A DNA stretch of 64,000 nucleotides from Adiantum capillus-veneris (GCA_014529385.2 CM043971.1:96190382-96254381); one strand, 5' to 3'; shown: positions 1 to 10,503, numbered from the stretch's first letter. The notes: a model not told the origin generated them from the sequence alone. Numbers and translations are program-made.

Positions 1-616
1 TCAGCAGAATTACTAAACACTGATCTTAGGGAAAAATAAAAGTGGGAATATAGCAAACTAATCCAAAATACTTTGAGATATTTATTACAGGTAAATCACA
101 TTTTAGGGAATTGGTGATAATTATCTTAACCTCAAATAATTAGTTTAACTAATTATCTAAGCATAATTATACTGTTTTTAGAGAAAAATAAAAGGGAAAA
201 ATAGCAAATTAATCCAAAATACTTTGAAATATTTATCATAGGTAAATCACATATTATGAAACTTGTGATAATTATTTTAATCTCAAATAATTAGTTTAAT
301 TAATTATCTCAGCATAATTATATTGTTTTTAGGAAAAATAAAAGGGGCAAAATAGCAAAATTAATCCAAAAACCTTTAAGATAATTATCAAAGGTAAGAC
401 ACACCCTGAGGAGCCCGTGATAAATACCTCAAAGAATTAGTTTAGATACTTATTTTCATTAAAAGTAATCAATTTTGTGTATAAACTAGGAAAACAAAAT
501 TAGTAAATAAATTTATATAATTACCAGAGGTCAAAAATCATTATTGAAGGCTGGAAAAATTACCTTAGCTTAAACAATTAGTATAATAGATTATTGTATT
601 TTACCTAAATTAGACC

Positions 617-700
617 ATAAATATAGAAGGGAAGAGTTATAAATCAATTTTATGAGTTATAAATATAGAAGGGAAGAGTTATAAATCAATTTTATGAGTT
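617..700 (+). repeat. 42-bp perfect tandem duplication in the 5' LTR
   Basis: Positions 617-658 and 659-700 are identical 42-bp copies. The 3' LTR has only one copy (around 9163-9207), so the duplication arose after this copy inserted, or the 3' LTR lost one unit. Confidence 0.9.
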
Positions 701-1012
701 AACCACAAAATTCTTAAAGATAGAACATATCAAATTACATCTAGGGTGAGAATCCACTAGCAAATAGGTAACTTATAATGTACTAAGGCCAAAAATAGGA
801 TATTCTTGGAATATGGACTAAGGAGAAATCCAGTCAAATAGCTCCCATAATTATATGATAATTATGGGAGAATATTATTAGTACAAGGAAGTACAAGAGA
901 AATATCTCATCCAATAACTAACAAGGATACATATTTATTCCAAAAATCTTTATTTTTGGGTGAAAAGGAAGAAAAGAGATTATTCAATTAAACCTCTAAT
1001 CGATTAAGTCCT

Positions 1013-1020
1013 TTTATAAA
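1013..1020 (+). promoter_or_regulatory. Candidate LTR TATA box
   Basis: TTTATAAA sits in a conserved block of both LTRs (second copy at 9521-9528), preceded by an AT-rich stretch and followed by GGCT. It is the best core-promoter candidate of Chromo-A. The role is inferred from sequence and position only. Confidence 0.5.
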
Positions 1021-2326
1021 GGCTACCAATATGGCTCCAAAGAGAACCAGAGGAAATCCTCTTACCGCGGAAGAGGATATTAACAATAAAAAGAAATAAA
1101 GCCACTCATGACCATGAGATTGAGCCTAGTCATAGGCCTATGGAGGAAAGTCTGCAGGCTCAAGCGCAGCAGCACATGGACGACCAATCCCAGGTGGATT
1201 TCTATTTTGTTCCCTTAAGTCTTTAATTATATTAAAGTTCATTTCTAAGTTAGCATTGCATACGTAAGGGTTAGGAAGGATAAACTGACTGTAAATGGAA
1301 GATAACTTCCAAGGAGTCAACGGGCAATGATTGTAAATAGGAAAGAAATGATTGGGTTATGACTGATTGACCTAGGAAAGAAATGTTTGACCATCCTTAA
1401 GACAGCTTGTCTCAAGACACCTTTGATTTCTTGGAATATTTTACTCCAGGTAATGATTAATGATGGCGATTCCGCCATGGATGAGTCGGTTTCCTCAGCA
1501 CGCGTGGAGTCTTTATCCCGTGCTTGTTTGTGCTTGTGGATATTACTTAGGATATCAAGTTTATCATAGAGGAACCGCCCGGTTGTATGGGCAACCAGTT
1601 GGCGTATGGGCGCCCGGACTATGGGTGATGGCTTTTTCCACCCCGGTTTTTATAAGTAAGGAATGGGTGTCGTTTTTTCACCCCTATATAGGTGCTCTTA
1701 AGACAAGCCAGTACTGGTCAGAGATACTTCAAAATGACAGTACCTTGCCTTAAGTCTAAAGATGTTTGTTTGCTAAAAGAATGTTTTCAATACTCTTTTC
1801 AAGGGTTGTCTTAATGAAATTCAGTTATGAAAGTTAAAGAAATCATTGTTTTAATTGTGATAAGAATGTCGTAGTAATTAAACAACACAGAATCATGTGT
1901 GAGTGCGGGATGGTAAGTGGGGATTGACTAAGGTTGTCAATCATGGACGGGTGGACCTGATTAGTCAGGTAACTATCCATTCCCATGCACTAAAAACGTT
2001 TAGAAACTTCTTCACTTGGAAGAGGAATCCGCCAACAGTTGTGCCCTCACATATGTTAGGGGGAAAAAAGCGTTGGCTAAGTAAACCTTAATCTGAAAGA
2101 CGGAGGTTATAGGGCCGGAATAGTTTGTTTTTTACAAGTTGTCTCGTTTTCGCTGCGAGACAAGACTAGGTCTCCTTCTAGGGCTATAAACCTAAACCAT
2201 TATCAATGGTAAGGGTGAATTCCCTAGAATTCTTCTTGTTTGGGGACTTAGATTTTATTAGGCCTAGAGACCTGTCAAGAGTCTTATCCCGCTTTTGGGT
2301 GTTGGTGGGTTTGGGGACCTCACAAG

Positions 2327-2343
2327 TGGTATCAGAGCATGGT
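2327..2343 (+). other. Primer-binding site, initiator tRNA-Met type (Chromo-A)
   Basis: TGGTATCAGAGC at 2327-2338 is the plant complement of the 3' end of initiator tRNA-Met and lies two bases after the LTR end. It would prime minus-strand cDNA synthesis. Confidence 0.92.
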
Positions 2344-2417
2344 TTAACAAGGTCCTGACCCTAGGATGAAAAAGTTGAAACAATAGGCACAAGTTATATT
2401 GCATTTTTAACTATGGT

Positions 2418-2912
2418 ATGTTGTGGAATGAGAATTTCCCTATCAATACAGGAAAATATCCGCCAAGCTTACCGAAAGTTTGTGCTTTTCAACATCATGT
2501 TCGAGGCGCTTGCAACTCCATTAAATTTTTATTTTGCAAGAGCATCATGCAGTTACTAGATGAAATGTTTTCCCCTCCTCCTACATGGGGAATCAGTTGG
2601 TCACAGTTTGGCGGAATTTTCCTTATTGATGCGGGACAGATAGAAGGTTTGGCACTCAATTTGAAAAGACTCAAGTGGACAAAAACACTTCGGACCATCG
2701 AAGTTTTCTTTTTCAGTGGGACTGAAGATCAAGATCAGACTATTACTATAGATGGAGTAGAAGTGTCACAAAATCAGTGGGTATATGATCAGGTAGCCAA
2801 AGTAACATACCCAGGTAGGATCACACCCATGAGGGTAGGCCCAAAATTTACGGGACCAAAAGACGTTATATTTTTTGATCCCCAGTCAGACTCCATCTTG
2901 TATATAGCATGA
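2418..2912 (+). CDS. Unassigned 164-codon ORF between PBS and gag of Chromo-A
   Basis: An open frame starts at ATG 2418 and ends at TGA 2912, between the primer-binding site and gag. I do not recognise a domain. The first half is hydrophobic and Cys/Phe rich. The second half looks like a beta-rich globular stretch, with IDGVEVSQNQWVYDQ near residue 112 and GPKDVIFFDPQSDSI near residue 147. It has no zinc knuckle and no protease or polymerase motif. It is open over its whole length, whereas the gag just downstream has three stops in about 200 codons. Two readings are possible: a captured host exon in the leader, or an extra ORF of this element family. Translation is not shown. Confidence 0.4.
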   Translation: MLWNENFPINTGKYPPSLPKVCAFQHHVRGACNSIKFLFCKSIMQLLDEMFSPPPTWGISWSQFGGIFLIDAGQIEGLALNLKRLKWTKTLRTIEVFFFSGTEDQDQTITIDGVEVSQNQWVYDQVAKVTYPGRITPMRVGPKFTGPKDVIFFDPQSDSILYIA

Positions 2913-3093
2913 GTCCATCTTGTACATAGTATGAGTCAATGTTGTATTAACATTTGTATATACCATGGTTTTATGAAATGCTTTGTGTAGTTTAATTGAG
3001 ATGGTTATAGTAATTGTTGGATTTCTGTTTTCAATCAAATTTTTGAAAGTATATAGATTAGAAAAATTGCATGACAACACAAAATTGTTGTTA

Positions 3094-3740
3094 TCACTAA
3101 AAGATCTTTATAAATTAAAAACCCAGGGGAATGCAAAAAGCCTCTACACTCCTACCCAGGAAAAGAAACTACTACTAAAACAGGTTCAACTCCCAACTTT
3201 CAAGGGAGAGGGAACCAACTTAGAACGTGATGCCGAAGCCTGGCTCGACGCCATGGATGACTATTTCTTGGCAGCAGGAACTGCTTTGGAAAATCAGGCA
3301 ATGTTAGGAATGTTTTGACTCACTGGAGATGCAAAACTCTTGTGGAAACAATACTGTAGAGATAACCCTTCCATTAGTCCCTCCTGGGAAAGAATGAAGC
3401 AGGCAGTGAAAGAAAGATATCTTCCTTTAGCTCATCAAGCTATTAAAATGAATGAATTCTTTGCCCTCAAATAGTTAGGGCTTACTTTGGAAGAGTACTA
3501 CACCAAATATGTGTCTTTACGACATTATGCACCATCAATGACAATGGAACAACAGATTGCTCGTTACTACTAGGGTCTAAACAAACCTTTAAGTACCCGC
3601 TTAGAAGCTATGAGACCCATATCTATTCAAGATGCTCTTCTGAGAGCTAAACCACTTGCAGCTGAAGGAAACCCCCCTGCAAGGAGCTATTACAACTATA
3701 ATAACTTTAGAGGAAGAGCAAGGGGAAATTACAACAACGA
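3094..3740 (+). pseudogene. gag: gag (capsid part) of Chromo-A, broken
   Basis: This region encodes the retrotransposon Gag capsid-like domain that would assemble the cytoplasmic virus-like particle. The typical blocks are present in order: FKGEGTNLERDAEAWLDAMD near 3200, LTGDAKLLWKQY near 3320, PSWERMKQAVKERYLP near 3380 and LEEYYTKYVSLRHYAPSM near 3490. One frame runs through all of them but is stopped by TGA at 3316-3318 and by TAG near 3472 and 3571. The frame may open upstream at about 2983. The downstream nucleic-acid-binding part lies in a different frame from 3747, so a frameshift separates them. Confidence 0.85.
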
Positions 3741-3746
3741 AGGGCA

Positions 3747-4406
3747 GTGTCAGCTGCAGCCACTATAGAGCAGACTTTCCCAAACTTTAGATTCTATGGA
3801 TGCAATAGAATGAGGCACTACAGGAGCCAATGCCCCGAGGGGAAAAATCCTCGAGTTGCTGATGGAACCACTCCTCAAACTCAGATAGGACAAGGAAATA
3901 ATCAAAGAGGTAGAGGAAATAGAGGACGAGGCAGAGGAAGAGGTAGAGGAGCCAGAGCTTATGCTGCAGTAGGAGAGCCAACCTTGCTGGATGACGAAGA
4001 CGAAAGAGCTACTCTTTTTGCCATCATTGATGACCCTGGAGCTTGGCAACAGTATGCTGTCATCCAAACCACTACAAACAGAGAAGGTGAAAATTTTGAA
4101 CTACTTATAGATTGTGGCAGCACACACTCTTTTCTCTCCCCTAAATGTTGAAGGAAACTTAAATTGAACCACTATCCCACCAAGAAATTAGTGGTAGAAC
4201 TAGCAAATGGGAAAGAGGTTCTATCTCAATTTACAGCCGGGGAAGTTGAGTTTGAACTGGGAGGAACCCTTACTTCATCTTACTTTCAGACTCTACCAGT
4301 AGGAATCTATAACGGTATTCTGGGAATGGATTGGTTAATCAAAAATCAAGCCCATATTCATTGTGCTCAAGGGAAACTATCCTTCAAAAATCACTTAGGT
4401 GAATAA
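3747..4406 (+). pseudogene. gag zinc knuckle and aspartic protease of Chromo-A, broken
   Basis: A degenerate CCHC knuckle comes first; the first Cys is replaced by Phe (FYGCNRMRHYRSQC), which should abolish zinc binding. A Gly/Arg-rich basic stretch follows (residues 50-70). Then comes a retropepsin with active-site block LLIDCGSTHSFL at about 4104-4139 and C-terminal strand GILGMDWL near 4316. The usual Asp-Ser/Thr-Gly has become Asp-Cys-Gly (Cys at 4113-4115). A TGA at 4149-4151 and a TAA at 4404-4406 interrupt the frame. The family enzyme cuts the Gag-Pol polyprotein in the particle. Confidence 0.85.
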
Positions 4407-5531
4407 ACGTTAGTACAAGGATCAAATGAGAAGCCTAAGGCTCATTTAGTTAAGGCTAGTCGACTTCTGAAGGGGTTACGGAAGGGGCAACAGATCTTTG
4501 TAGTAAAACTCAATAAGGCTGATGATTCAAGGGACAACACAACTCTAGAATGGCTTAAGGAATTTTCGGATATATTTCCGAAAGATCTCTCAAATTTACT
4601 GCCTCCAAGGGACATAGACCATGAAATAGAAACCTTTCCAGGTAGTGAACCAATTTCAAAAAGACCCTACAAAATGCCCCTCCCTGAAGCTATTGAATTA
4701 AAAGAACTGCTTTGTCAGCTTATTGAACAAGGATTCATAAGACCAAGCATTTCACCCTGGGGAGCGCCTGTTCTATTCCAAAAGAAGAAGGATGGATCTT
4801 TACGTCTCTGCATCAATTATAAGGGACTTAACCAGGTATGAGTAAAGAATAACTATCCTGTCCCTCGCATCGATGAATTACTTGATAGATTACATGGAGC
4901 CAAGGTATTCACAAAAATTGATCTCAGATCAGGTTACCATCAAATCTGGATTAAGGAGGCAGATATTTACAAAACTGCATTCAACACCCGGTATGGGCAT
5001 TATGAGTTCATCGTGATGCCTTTTGGTCTTACGAATGCTCCGGGTACTTTTAACCTTCTCATGCAGGATATATTTAGAGAATATCTGGATGATTTTGTGT
5101 TGGTGTTTTTTGATATCTTGGTATATTCCAAAGATGAAAAAGAGCATGAAGGCCATGTACGTAAAGTACTTCATCTTCTATGCCAACATCAGTTATATGC
5201 CAAGATGAGTAAATATGTGTTTTTTACGCCCGAAGCTAGTTATCTTGGTTCTATAATAAACCCTGAAGGAATCTCAGTAGACCCCGCAAAGATTAAGGAC
5301 ATAATAGACTGGCCACAACCCAAGACAGTCAATGAGATTCGAGGATTCTTGGGCATTACAGGATGGTATAGGATCTTCGTCAAAGATTATGCAGTCATCG
5401 CCGCACCCTTGACACAGCTACTTAAAAAGATAGCCAAACTTACATGGGAAAAAGAACAGGAGGATTGTTTCCTCAAACTAAAACAAAATCTCACATCAGC
5501 CCTTGTACTCAAACTTCCTGACGTCACTTAA
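4407..5531 (+). pseudogene. Reverse transcriptase of Chromo-A, catalytic Asp deleted
   Basis: RT blocks are in the usual order: [20 protein letters not shown] near 4755, [13 protein letters not shown] near 4910, [15 protein letters not shown] near 5010, active site near 5100-5120, and the thumb blocks [18 protein letters not shown] and [12 protein letters not shown]. The frame has a TGA at 4839-4841. At the active site the family has F-F-D-D-I-L, but here only one Asp is encoded (5112-5114). The sequence fits an in-frame loss of one GAT, which removes one of the two metal-binding aspartates. The frame is the same as that of the protease, so the pol was one polyprotein. Confidence 0.9.
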
Positions 5532-5885
5532 GAAGTTTGAAGTAGTAACAAATGCCAGCGGTCTTGCTATAGGAGGAGTCTTAAACCAAGAAAGCAAACC
5601 AGTCGCCTTTAATTACTTCTCAAAAATTAATAATCCACAAGCTGAATTATCCAACTCATGATCTGGAACTCCTAGCTATCATCCATGCTCTTAAACTCTG
5701 GAGGCATTATCTTCTAGGAGGAAAGTTTCAGTTAATCACTGATCATCAGAGTCTAAAATGGATTTTTTCACAAGCAACACTCACCATGAGGTAGAGAAGA
5801 TGGATAGAACTCTTACACGAATATCATTTTGAAATAAAATATAAACCAGGGAAGGAGAATGTGGTTGTTGATGCCCTTAGCCGTA
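5526..5885 (+). pseudogene. RNase H of Chromo-A, frameshifted
   Basis: The region begins with FEVVTNASGLAIGGVL, continues through NYPTHDLELLAIIHALKLWR and ITDHQSLKWIF, and ends with VVDALSR near 5862-5882. The frame changes near 5640, and a TAG interrupts the last third near 5791. The enzyme family degrades the RNA of the RNA/DNA hybrid during reverse transcription. The D-x-A/T-D catalytic pattern is partly visible (TDHQSLK), but the product cannot be made in one piece. Confidence 0.8.
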
Positions 5886-6898
5886 AGGTTTTTCTTGGGG
5901 CTATTTCCACAATCGACAATCCAATCCTAAACAAGGTTAAGGAAGATTCCCTGGAAGATGAGGATTATCAAAAACTCCTACAGGTTATTAATCAACAGGA
6001 CCTAAAAGAGAGACAAAAGGACAGAATCAAGGATTATTCACTTGAGGATGGGCTTCTCTATTATAAGTATTGGCTTTACATTCCTAAGAATCCAACAAAA
6101 ATGGAGTTAATCCTTTATGAAGGACACAACGCTCCATTTGTCGGCCATCCTGACTATGCAAAGACCCTTAATGCCATAAGGAAAAGCTATTTTTGGCCAG
6201 GAATGAAAAGAGATATACTACGCTACATCAAACAATGTCTTTCCTGTCAAAGGATTAAGACTGAACGAGTAATGATGCCAGGAAAACTTCAACCGTTGGA
6301 CATTCCTCAAATGAAGTGGGAACTCATTAGCATGGACTTTGTAACAGGCCTTCCCACTGTTCAAGGGGGTTACGACTCCATTATGGTGGTAGTGGATATG
6401 CTGACTAAAGTATCTCATTTGATGCCTGTGAAAACAACTTACATTGCATCAGACATAAGCCATTTATTTATCAAAGAGATCTTCAGATTACATGGACTTC
6501 CTAAGAGAATAGTCAGTGATAGAGATGCAAAATTTACCTCAAAATTCTGGAAAGATTTATTTGAATCCTTAGGTACCCAGCTATGTTTCAGTAGAGCCTA
6601 TCACCCTCAGACGGACGGCCAGACGGAAAGAGTGAATCAAGTTATTGAAGACATCCTTAGAGCCTACTGTAGTAGAGAACCCCAGAAATGGATACAGTTT
6701 CTTCCTCTGGTGGAATTCGCCTATAATTCCTCATTTCATAAAAGCATTGGGATGTCACCATTTAATGCTCTTTATGGGCATGAATGTATATCACCCCTAA
6801 ACTTTTCTGACCCTACTACAAGTAGAAGCTTCAAAGAAAATGTTGGAGGAGATGGATACCCAAACCAAAGCCATACGACAGGACATTCAGGTAGCTAA
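5861..6898 (+). CDS. Integrase zinc finger and catalytic core of Chromo-A
   Basis: This is the longest intact stretch of the element, 345 codons in the frame that opens at the end of RNase H. It carries the HHCC finger (GHPDYAKT then CLSCQ, residues about 90-130) and the DDE core: Asp in SMDFVTGLP (6335-6337), Asp in VSDRDAKF (6518-6520) and Glu in QTERVN (6626-6628). All three catalytic residues are present. The frame is lost near 6810-6835, before the C-terminal domain, which continues in another frame to 7367. The family protein joins the cDNA to chromosomal DNA. Confidence 0.92.
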   Translation: MVVDALSRKVFLGAISTIDNPILNKVKEDSLEDEDYQKLLQVINQQDLKERQKDRIKDYSLEDGLLYYKYWLYIPKNPTKMELILYEGHNAPFVGHPDYAKTLNAIRKSYFWPGMKRDILRYIKQCLSCQRIKTERVMMPGKLQPLDIPQMKWELISMDFVTGLPTVQGGYDSIMVVVDMLTKVSHLMPVKTTYIASDISHLFIKEIFRLHGLPKRIVSDRDAKFTSKFWKDLFESLGTQLCFSRAYHPQTDGQTERVNQVIEDILRAYCSREPQKWIQFLPLVEFAYNSSFHKSIGMSPFNALYGHECISPLNFSDPTTSRSFKENVGGDGYPNQSHTTGHSGS

Positions 6899-7367
6899 GG
6901 ACCGTCAAAAACTTTATGCTGATCAAAAATGGTCTGACCGGTTTTTCAAACTAGGGGATAAAGTATTCCTTAGGGTACGGCCAAAGAGAAGAAATTTATC
7001 CTTGGGAAAATAAAAAAAACTAAGTCCCAGATATTGTGGACCTTATGAAGTGATTAAAGTAATCACTGATCAAGCTTCCAAAATAAAACTACCTGAACAC
7101 CTCAAGGTCCATAATGTATTCCATATCAGTCTTCTAAAACCCTACATTCCAAATCCCAATCACACTCTAGACGACGAACAGATTGTGATGCAGAAGCAAG
7201 GAATTCTTGAACTCCAACCAGCATACTGTATTCTCGATACTAGGGAAAGAAGTCTACAAAACAGAGTAATCAGGGAACATTTAGTAAAATGGAAGGACTA
7301 CCCCACTGAAGACGCCACATGGGAGGACGAAGTATCACTTCGCAAAGATTTCTCCAATTTTGGTTGA
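6838..7367 (+). pseudogene. Integrase C-terminal domain with chromodomain (Chromo-A)
   Basis: After the frameshift the integrase tail reads through KLYADQKW and LGDKVFLRVRP, is stopped by TAA at 7011-7013, then continues in frame with SPRYCGPYEVI (the GPY/F motif) and VFHISLLKPYIP. The final 50 residues form a chromodomain: ILDTRERSLQNRVIREHLVK then WKDYPTEDATWEDEV. The frame ends with TGA at 7365-7367. Chromodomains of this group are thought to steer insertion to particular chromatin. Their presence defines the chromovirus clade and is why I put Chromo-A there. Confidence 0.9.
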
Positions 7368-7389
7368 GATGAGGACATCTCAAGTCCTT

Positions 7390-7402
7390 AAGTTGGGGTG
7401 AT
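7390..7402 (+). other. Polypurine tract of Chromo-A
   Basis: AAGTTGGGGTGAT lies directly before the TGTAAGG that opens the 3' LTR, where the plus-strand primer should be. It is purine-rich but interrupted by TT, so the fit is moderate. Confidence 0.6.
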
Positions 7403-9569
7403 TGTAAGGTTTCCAGTTTCTGAAACCTTAAAAATTGTACAAAGCCTGTTAAATTTAATTTGGTTATTGAGAAAAAATTGTAGTATGATCCAACTATGGC
7501 TGATATTGGTACTTTTGGAACCGTAACCAGAGCTTTACTATGGTTAGAATTTTTCAGAATCAGATTCCGATGAAATCTGGAAAAGTTACGGGCTCTGAAA
7601 GGTTACAACTAGGAATTTAATTAGTTAAGTCAAATTGGATGGTTTCAATAATTATTATTACTAAAGACTTTCTTATCCTAAGGTTCTAGAAATTGCAGAT
7701 ATTTCCAATTTTCATCATTAAAAATCAATAAAATTAGCAGAAATCGATTCTGGAAGCTAGGGGGGCTGTGGGGAGCCTACCCAGGATAGATTTAGCAGCA
7801 GGTGGTGCTAGTTGGAATCTGGGGCCTTGCTTGGAGGTGCCAGAACCTACCAAGAACAGCCCATGGGCCCAGAAAAGCTATTAAAAGACCCCCTTCCTTC
7901 ACAAAAAATTAGACAAGGAGCCTTGGTACATTCTCTCTCATCTAGAGAGACTTCTATGCAAAAATCACTATAGAGCAAGGCTCTAGTTGGTTAATCAATG
8001 ATAATTAGTAGTAACCTTTTTTAATTAGTAAAACTAGGTTAACCTAGTTACAAATTTCTTAATTAATTGAAGATTAAACCTTTGTATACTCAAAAATTCT
8101 CTCCTAATTCAAAAAAGCAAGCTAATCCAAAATGCTTTGAGATAAGTATCAGATGTAAATCACATCTTATGGAACCCGTGATAACTATCTTAATCTCAGA
8201 TAATTAGTCTAACTAATTATCTCAATAGAATTACAATGTTTTTAGGGGAAACTAAAAGGGGGAAAATAGAAAACTAATCCAAATAGCTTTGAGATAATTA
8301 TCAAAGGTAAATCACATCTTAAGAAACCCATGATAATTTTCTTAACCTCATATAATTAGTCTAACTAACTATATCAATAGAATTACATTGTTTTTAGGGG
8401 TAAATAAAAGGGGGAAAATAGCAAATTGATCCAAAATGCTTTGAAATAATTATCAAAGATAAATCACATCTTAGGGAATCCATGATAATTATCTTAATTT
8501 CAAATAATTAGTTTACCTAATTATCTCAGAAGAATTACTAAACACTGATTTTAGGAGAAAAGAAAAGGGGGAAAATAGCAAACTAATCCAAAATGCTTTG
8601 AGATATTTATTACAATTAAATCACATCTTAAGGAATCGGTGATAATTATCTTAACCTCAAATGATTAGTTTAACTAATTATCTCAGTATAATTACACTAT
8701 TTTTAGGAAAAAAATAAAAGGGGGAAAATAGAAAACTAATCCAAAATGCTTTGAGATATTTATCAGAGGTAGATCACATATTATGGAATCCATGATACTT
8801 ATCTTAATCTCAAATAATTGGTTTAATTAATTATCTCACCATAATTACATTGTTTTCAGAGAAAATAAAAGGGGGAAAATAGGAAAATTAATCCAAAAAC
8901 CTTTGAGATAAATATCAAAGGTAAGATACACCTTGAGGAACTTGTGATAAATATCTTAACCTCAGAGAATTAGTTTAGATACTTATTTCATTAAAAGTAA
9001 CCAATTTTGTGTATAAACTAGGAAAAAAAATTTAGTAAATGAATTTACATAATTACCCAATAATTACCAAAGGTCAAAAATCACTATTGAAGGTTGGAAA
9101 AATTACCTTAGCTGAAATAATTAGTATAATAGATTACTCTTGGCTAGTTTTACCTAAATTAGACCATAAATATAGAAGGGAAAAATTATAAATCAATTTT
9201 ATGAGTTAACCACAAAATTCTTAAAGATAGAACATATCAAATTACATCTAGGGTGAGTAATCCACTAGCAGATAGGTAACTTATAATTTACTAAGGCCAA
9301 AAATAGGATATTCTTGAAATATGGACTAAGGAGAAATCTAGTCAAATAGCTCCCATAATTATATGATAATTATGGGAGAATATTAATAGTACAAGAAAGT
9401 ACAAGAGAAATATCTCATCCAATAAATAACAAGGATACCTATTTATTCCAAAAATCCTTATTTTTGGGTAAAAAGGAAGAAAAGAGATTATTCAATTAAA
9501 CCTCTAATCGATTAAGTCCTTTTATAAAGGCTGCCAATATGGCTCCAAAGAGAACCAGAGAAAATCCTC
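7403..9569 (+). repeat. 3' LTR of Chromo-A, truncated at the Tat-G insertion
   Basis: The LTR starts TGTAAGGTTTCC at 7403. It matches the 5' LTR up to the block around the TATA box (9521-9528) and the sequence AGAGAACCAGAG. At 9569 it stops, and the terminal TGTTGGAC of Tat-G begins. In the 5' LTR another 1.26 kb follows this point, and none of it reappears on the far side of Tat-G at 29760. The unique 5' part (7403-8115) includes U3 sequence not seen elsewhere in the window. Confidence 0.9.
8116..9040 (+). repeat. About six 152-157 bp tandem subrepeats inside the LTR
   Basis: The landmark (C/T)TAATCCAAAA recurs at 8122, 8274, 8426, 8583, 8736 and 8888, a period of 152-157 bp. The same array appears in the 5' LTR at 58, 209 and 361. 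Most units contain the dyad TAATTAGTT-T-AACTAATTA (9+1+9, perfect in the better copies) and a GATAATTATC dyad. The last unit is more diverged. Confidence 0.88.
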
Positions 9570-10503
9570 TGTTGGACGGATACGCCGCGACGGACGTCAG
9601 CACAGCGAGAACTCACCTAACATATAATGTCAGCTAAGGACGAAGCTCGACCCGCAGGCACGTGGAAGCAAGCATAAGGTGTCAACCTACACTCGATCGA
9701 CTCCTAACTAATTCCTACAGAGTTCTGTACCAATTGTCTAAGTCACAGCCTTCAAGAGTGCATAAGAGGAAACTTCCTACAACGCTTTCTAGAGCCGAAC
9801 ACCCATCAAACAATCTCGAAACACCATAGAACTTGAAGGAGACCCTACTAATACCAATAGGTCGCTCTCCCTAAGGTCTATGAACCAAAACCCCAACCCA
9901 AAAGACCCGGTGCAACATCACGTAGGATGTCTGGCCGAAATTTGCAGGTCTTCGTTTCTGAAATCTAAAGTGCTTAATGTGTAGCTCTACTCAATGTGAA
10001 CGCGTGGATATGATGCAATGCAAAATCGGACAACGTATGCTCACCAAATCACCAGATGAATCTCGTAGAAGGAGCTCGCAAAACCGGACCGTACGTGCGC
10101 AATGTAGGTATCGGCGCGTAGCTCTCATCGGGGGCAACACGCTGCACTTCTCCGCACTCGATTCCGACCACCGGTGCACACGTAGCATAAACATGAAGCT
10201 CACACTCTCTCTCGTACACAGTACGCTCACTCACAGACTTCAAAACTTGTTTTTAAAATGACAAAAGGTTTCTCATTAAGGTCAAAAAGTGGTATATATA
10301 CCTTACAATTCTCAAACCCTAAAGTTCCAAAATCAACCAACTACTCCATCTATCTATCAAAACTGGGATACAATTTGGAAACTTCTGTAAGTCCCAATAT
10401 TTACAAGGTGAAATATTAGGTTTCCTCAATAAATGAATAATTACAAAAAAAATGATAATCCTCCGTGTAGTTAGTCTCCGTGGGGTGTGTCCAACTTCTA
10501 ACA
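9570..10503 (-). repeat. 3' LTR of Tat-G (left end)
   Basis: The LTR is 934 bp with imperfect terminal inverted repeats TGTTGGA and TCTAACA. It aligns with 28997-29760 over its first 756 bp or so. It is CpG-rich for this window, and many differences between the two copies are C-to-T or G-to-A changes at CpG. A half-site of the 24-bp palindrome described at 27592 lies at 9921-9932. Open frames inside it (for example 9977-10261) look like chance. Confidence 0.9.

Larger units (their letters stand above)
1..2324 (+). repeat. 5' LTR of Chromo-A (3' two thirds)
   Basis: The sequence from base 1 matches the 3' LTR from about 8527 onward, with scattered substitutions. The LTR ends in CTCACA at 2324, two bases before the primer-binding site. 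A TATA-like TTTATAAA lies at 1013-1020, so transcription probably starts near 1040-1060, leaving an unusually long R-U5 of more than 1.2 kb. Positions 1-500 hold AT-rich subrepeats of about 152 bp. A short open frame at 1460-1753 inside the LTR has no recognisable domain and is treated as chance. Confidence 0.9.
1..9569 (+). mobile_element. Chromo-A: Ty3/gypsy chromovirus, 5' end outside window, 3' LTR interrupted
   Basis: This is an LTR retrotransposon in the order LTR, PBS, unassigned ORF, gag, protease, RT, RNase H, integrase, chromodomain, polypurine tract, LTR. The two LTRs align over positions 1-1062 and about 8527-9569. The window opens inside the 5' LTR, and the 3' LTR is cut at 9569 by Tat-G. 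Adding the parts gives an LTR of roughly 3.4 kb and an internal region of 5,078 bp. Domain order and the C-terminal chromodomain place it in the plant chromoviruses. Every pol domain carries at least one stop, frameshift or substitution, so this copy is dead. Confidence 0.93.

Noticed and set aside
3750-4067. Ser-rich minus-strand open frames opposite the Chromo-A zinc knuckle
   Set aside because: They are the antisense of the Gly/Arg-rich repeat codons; composition explains them.
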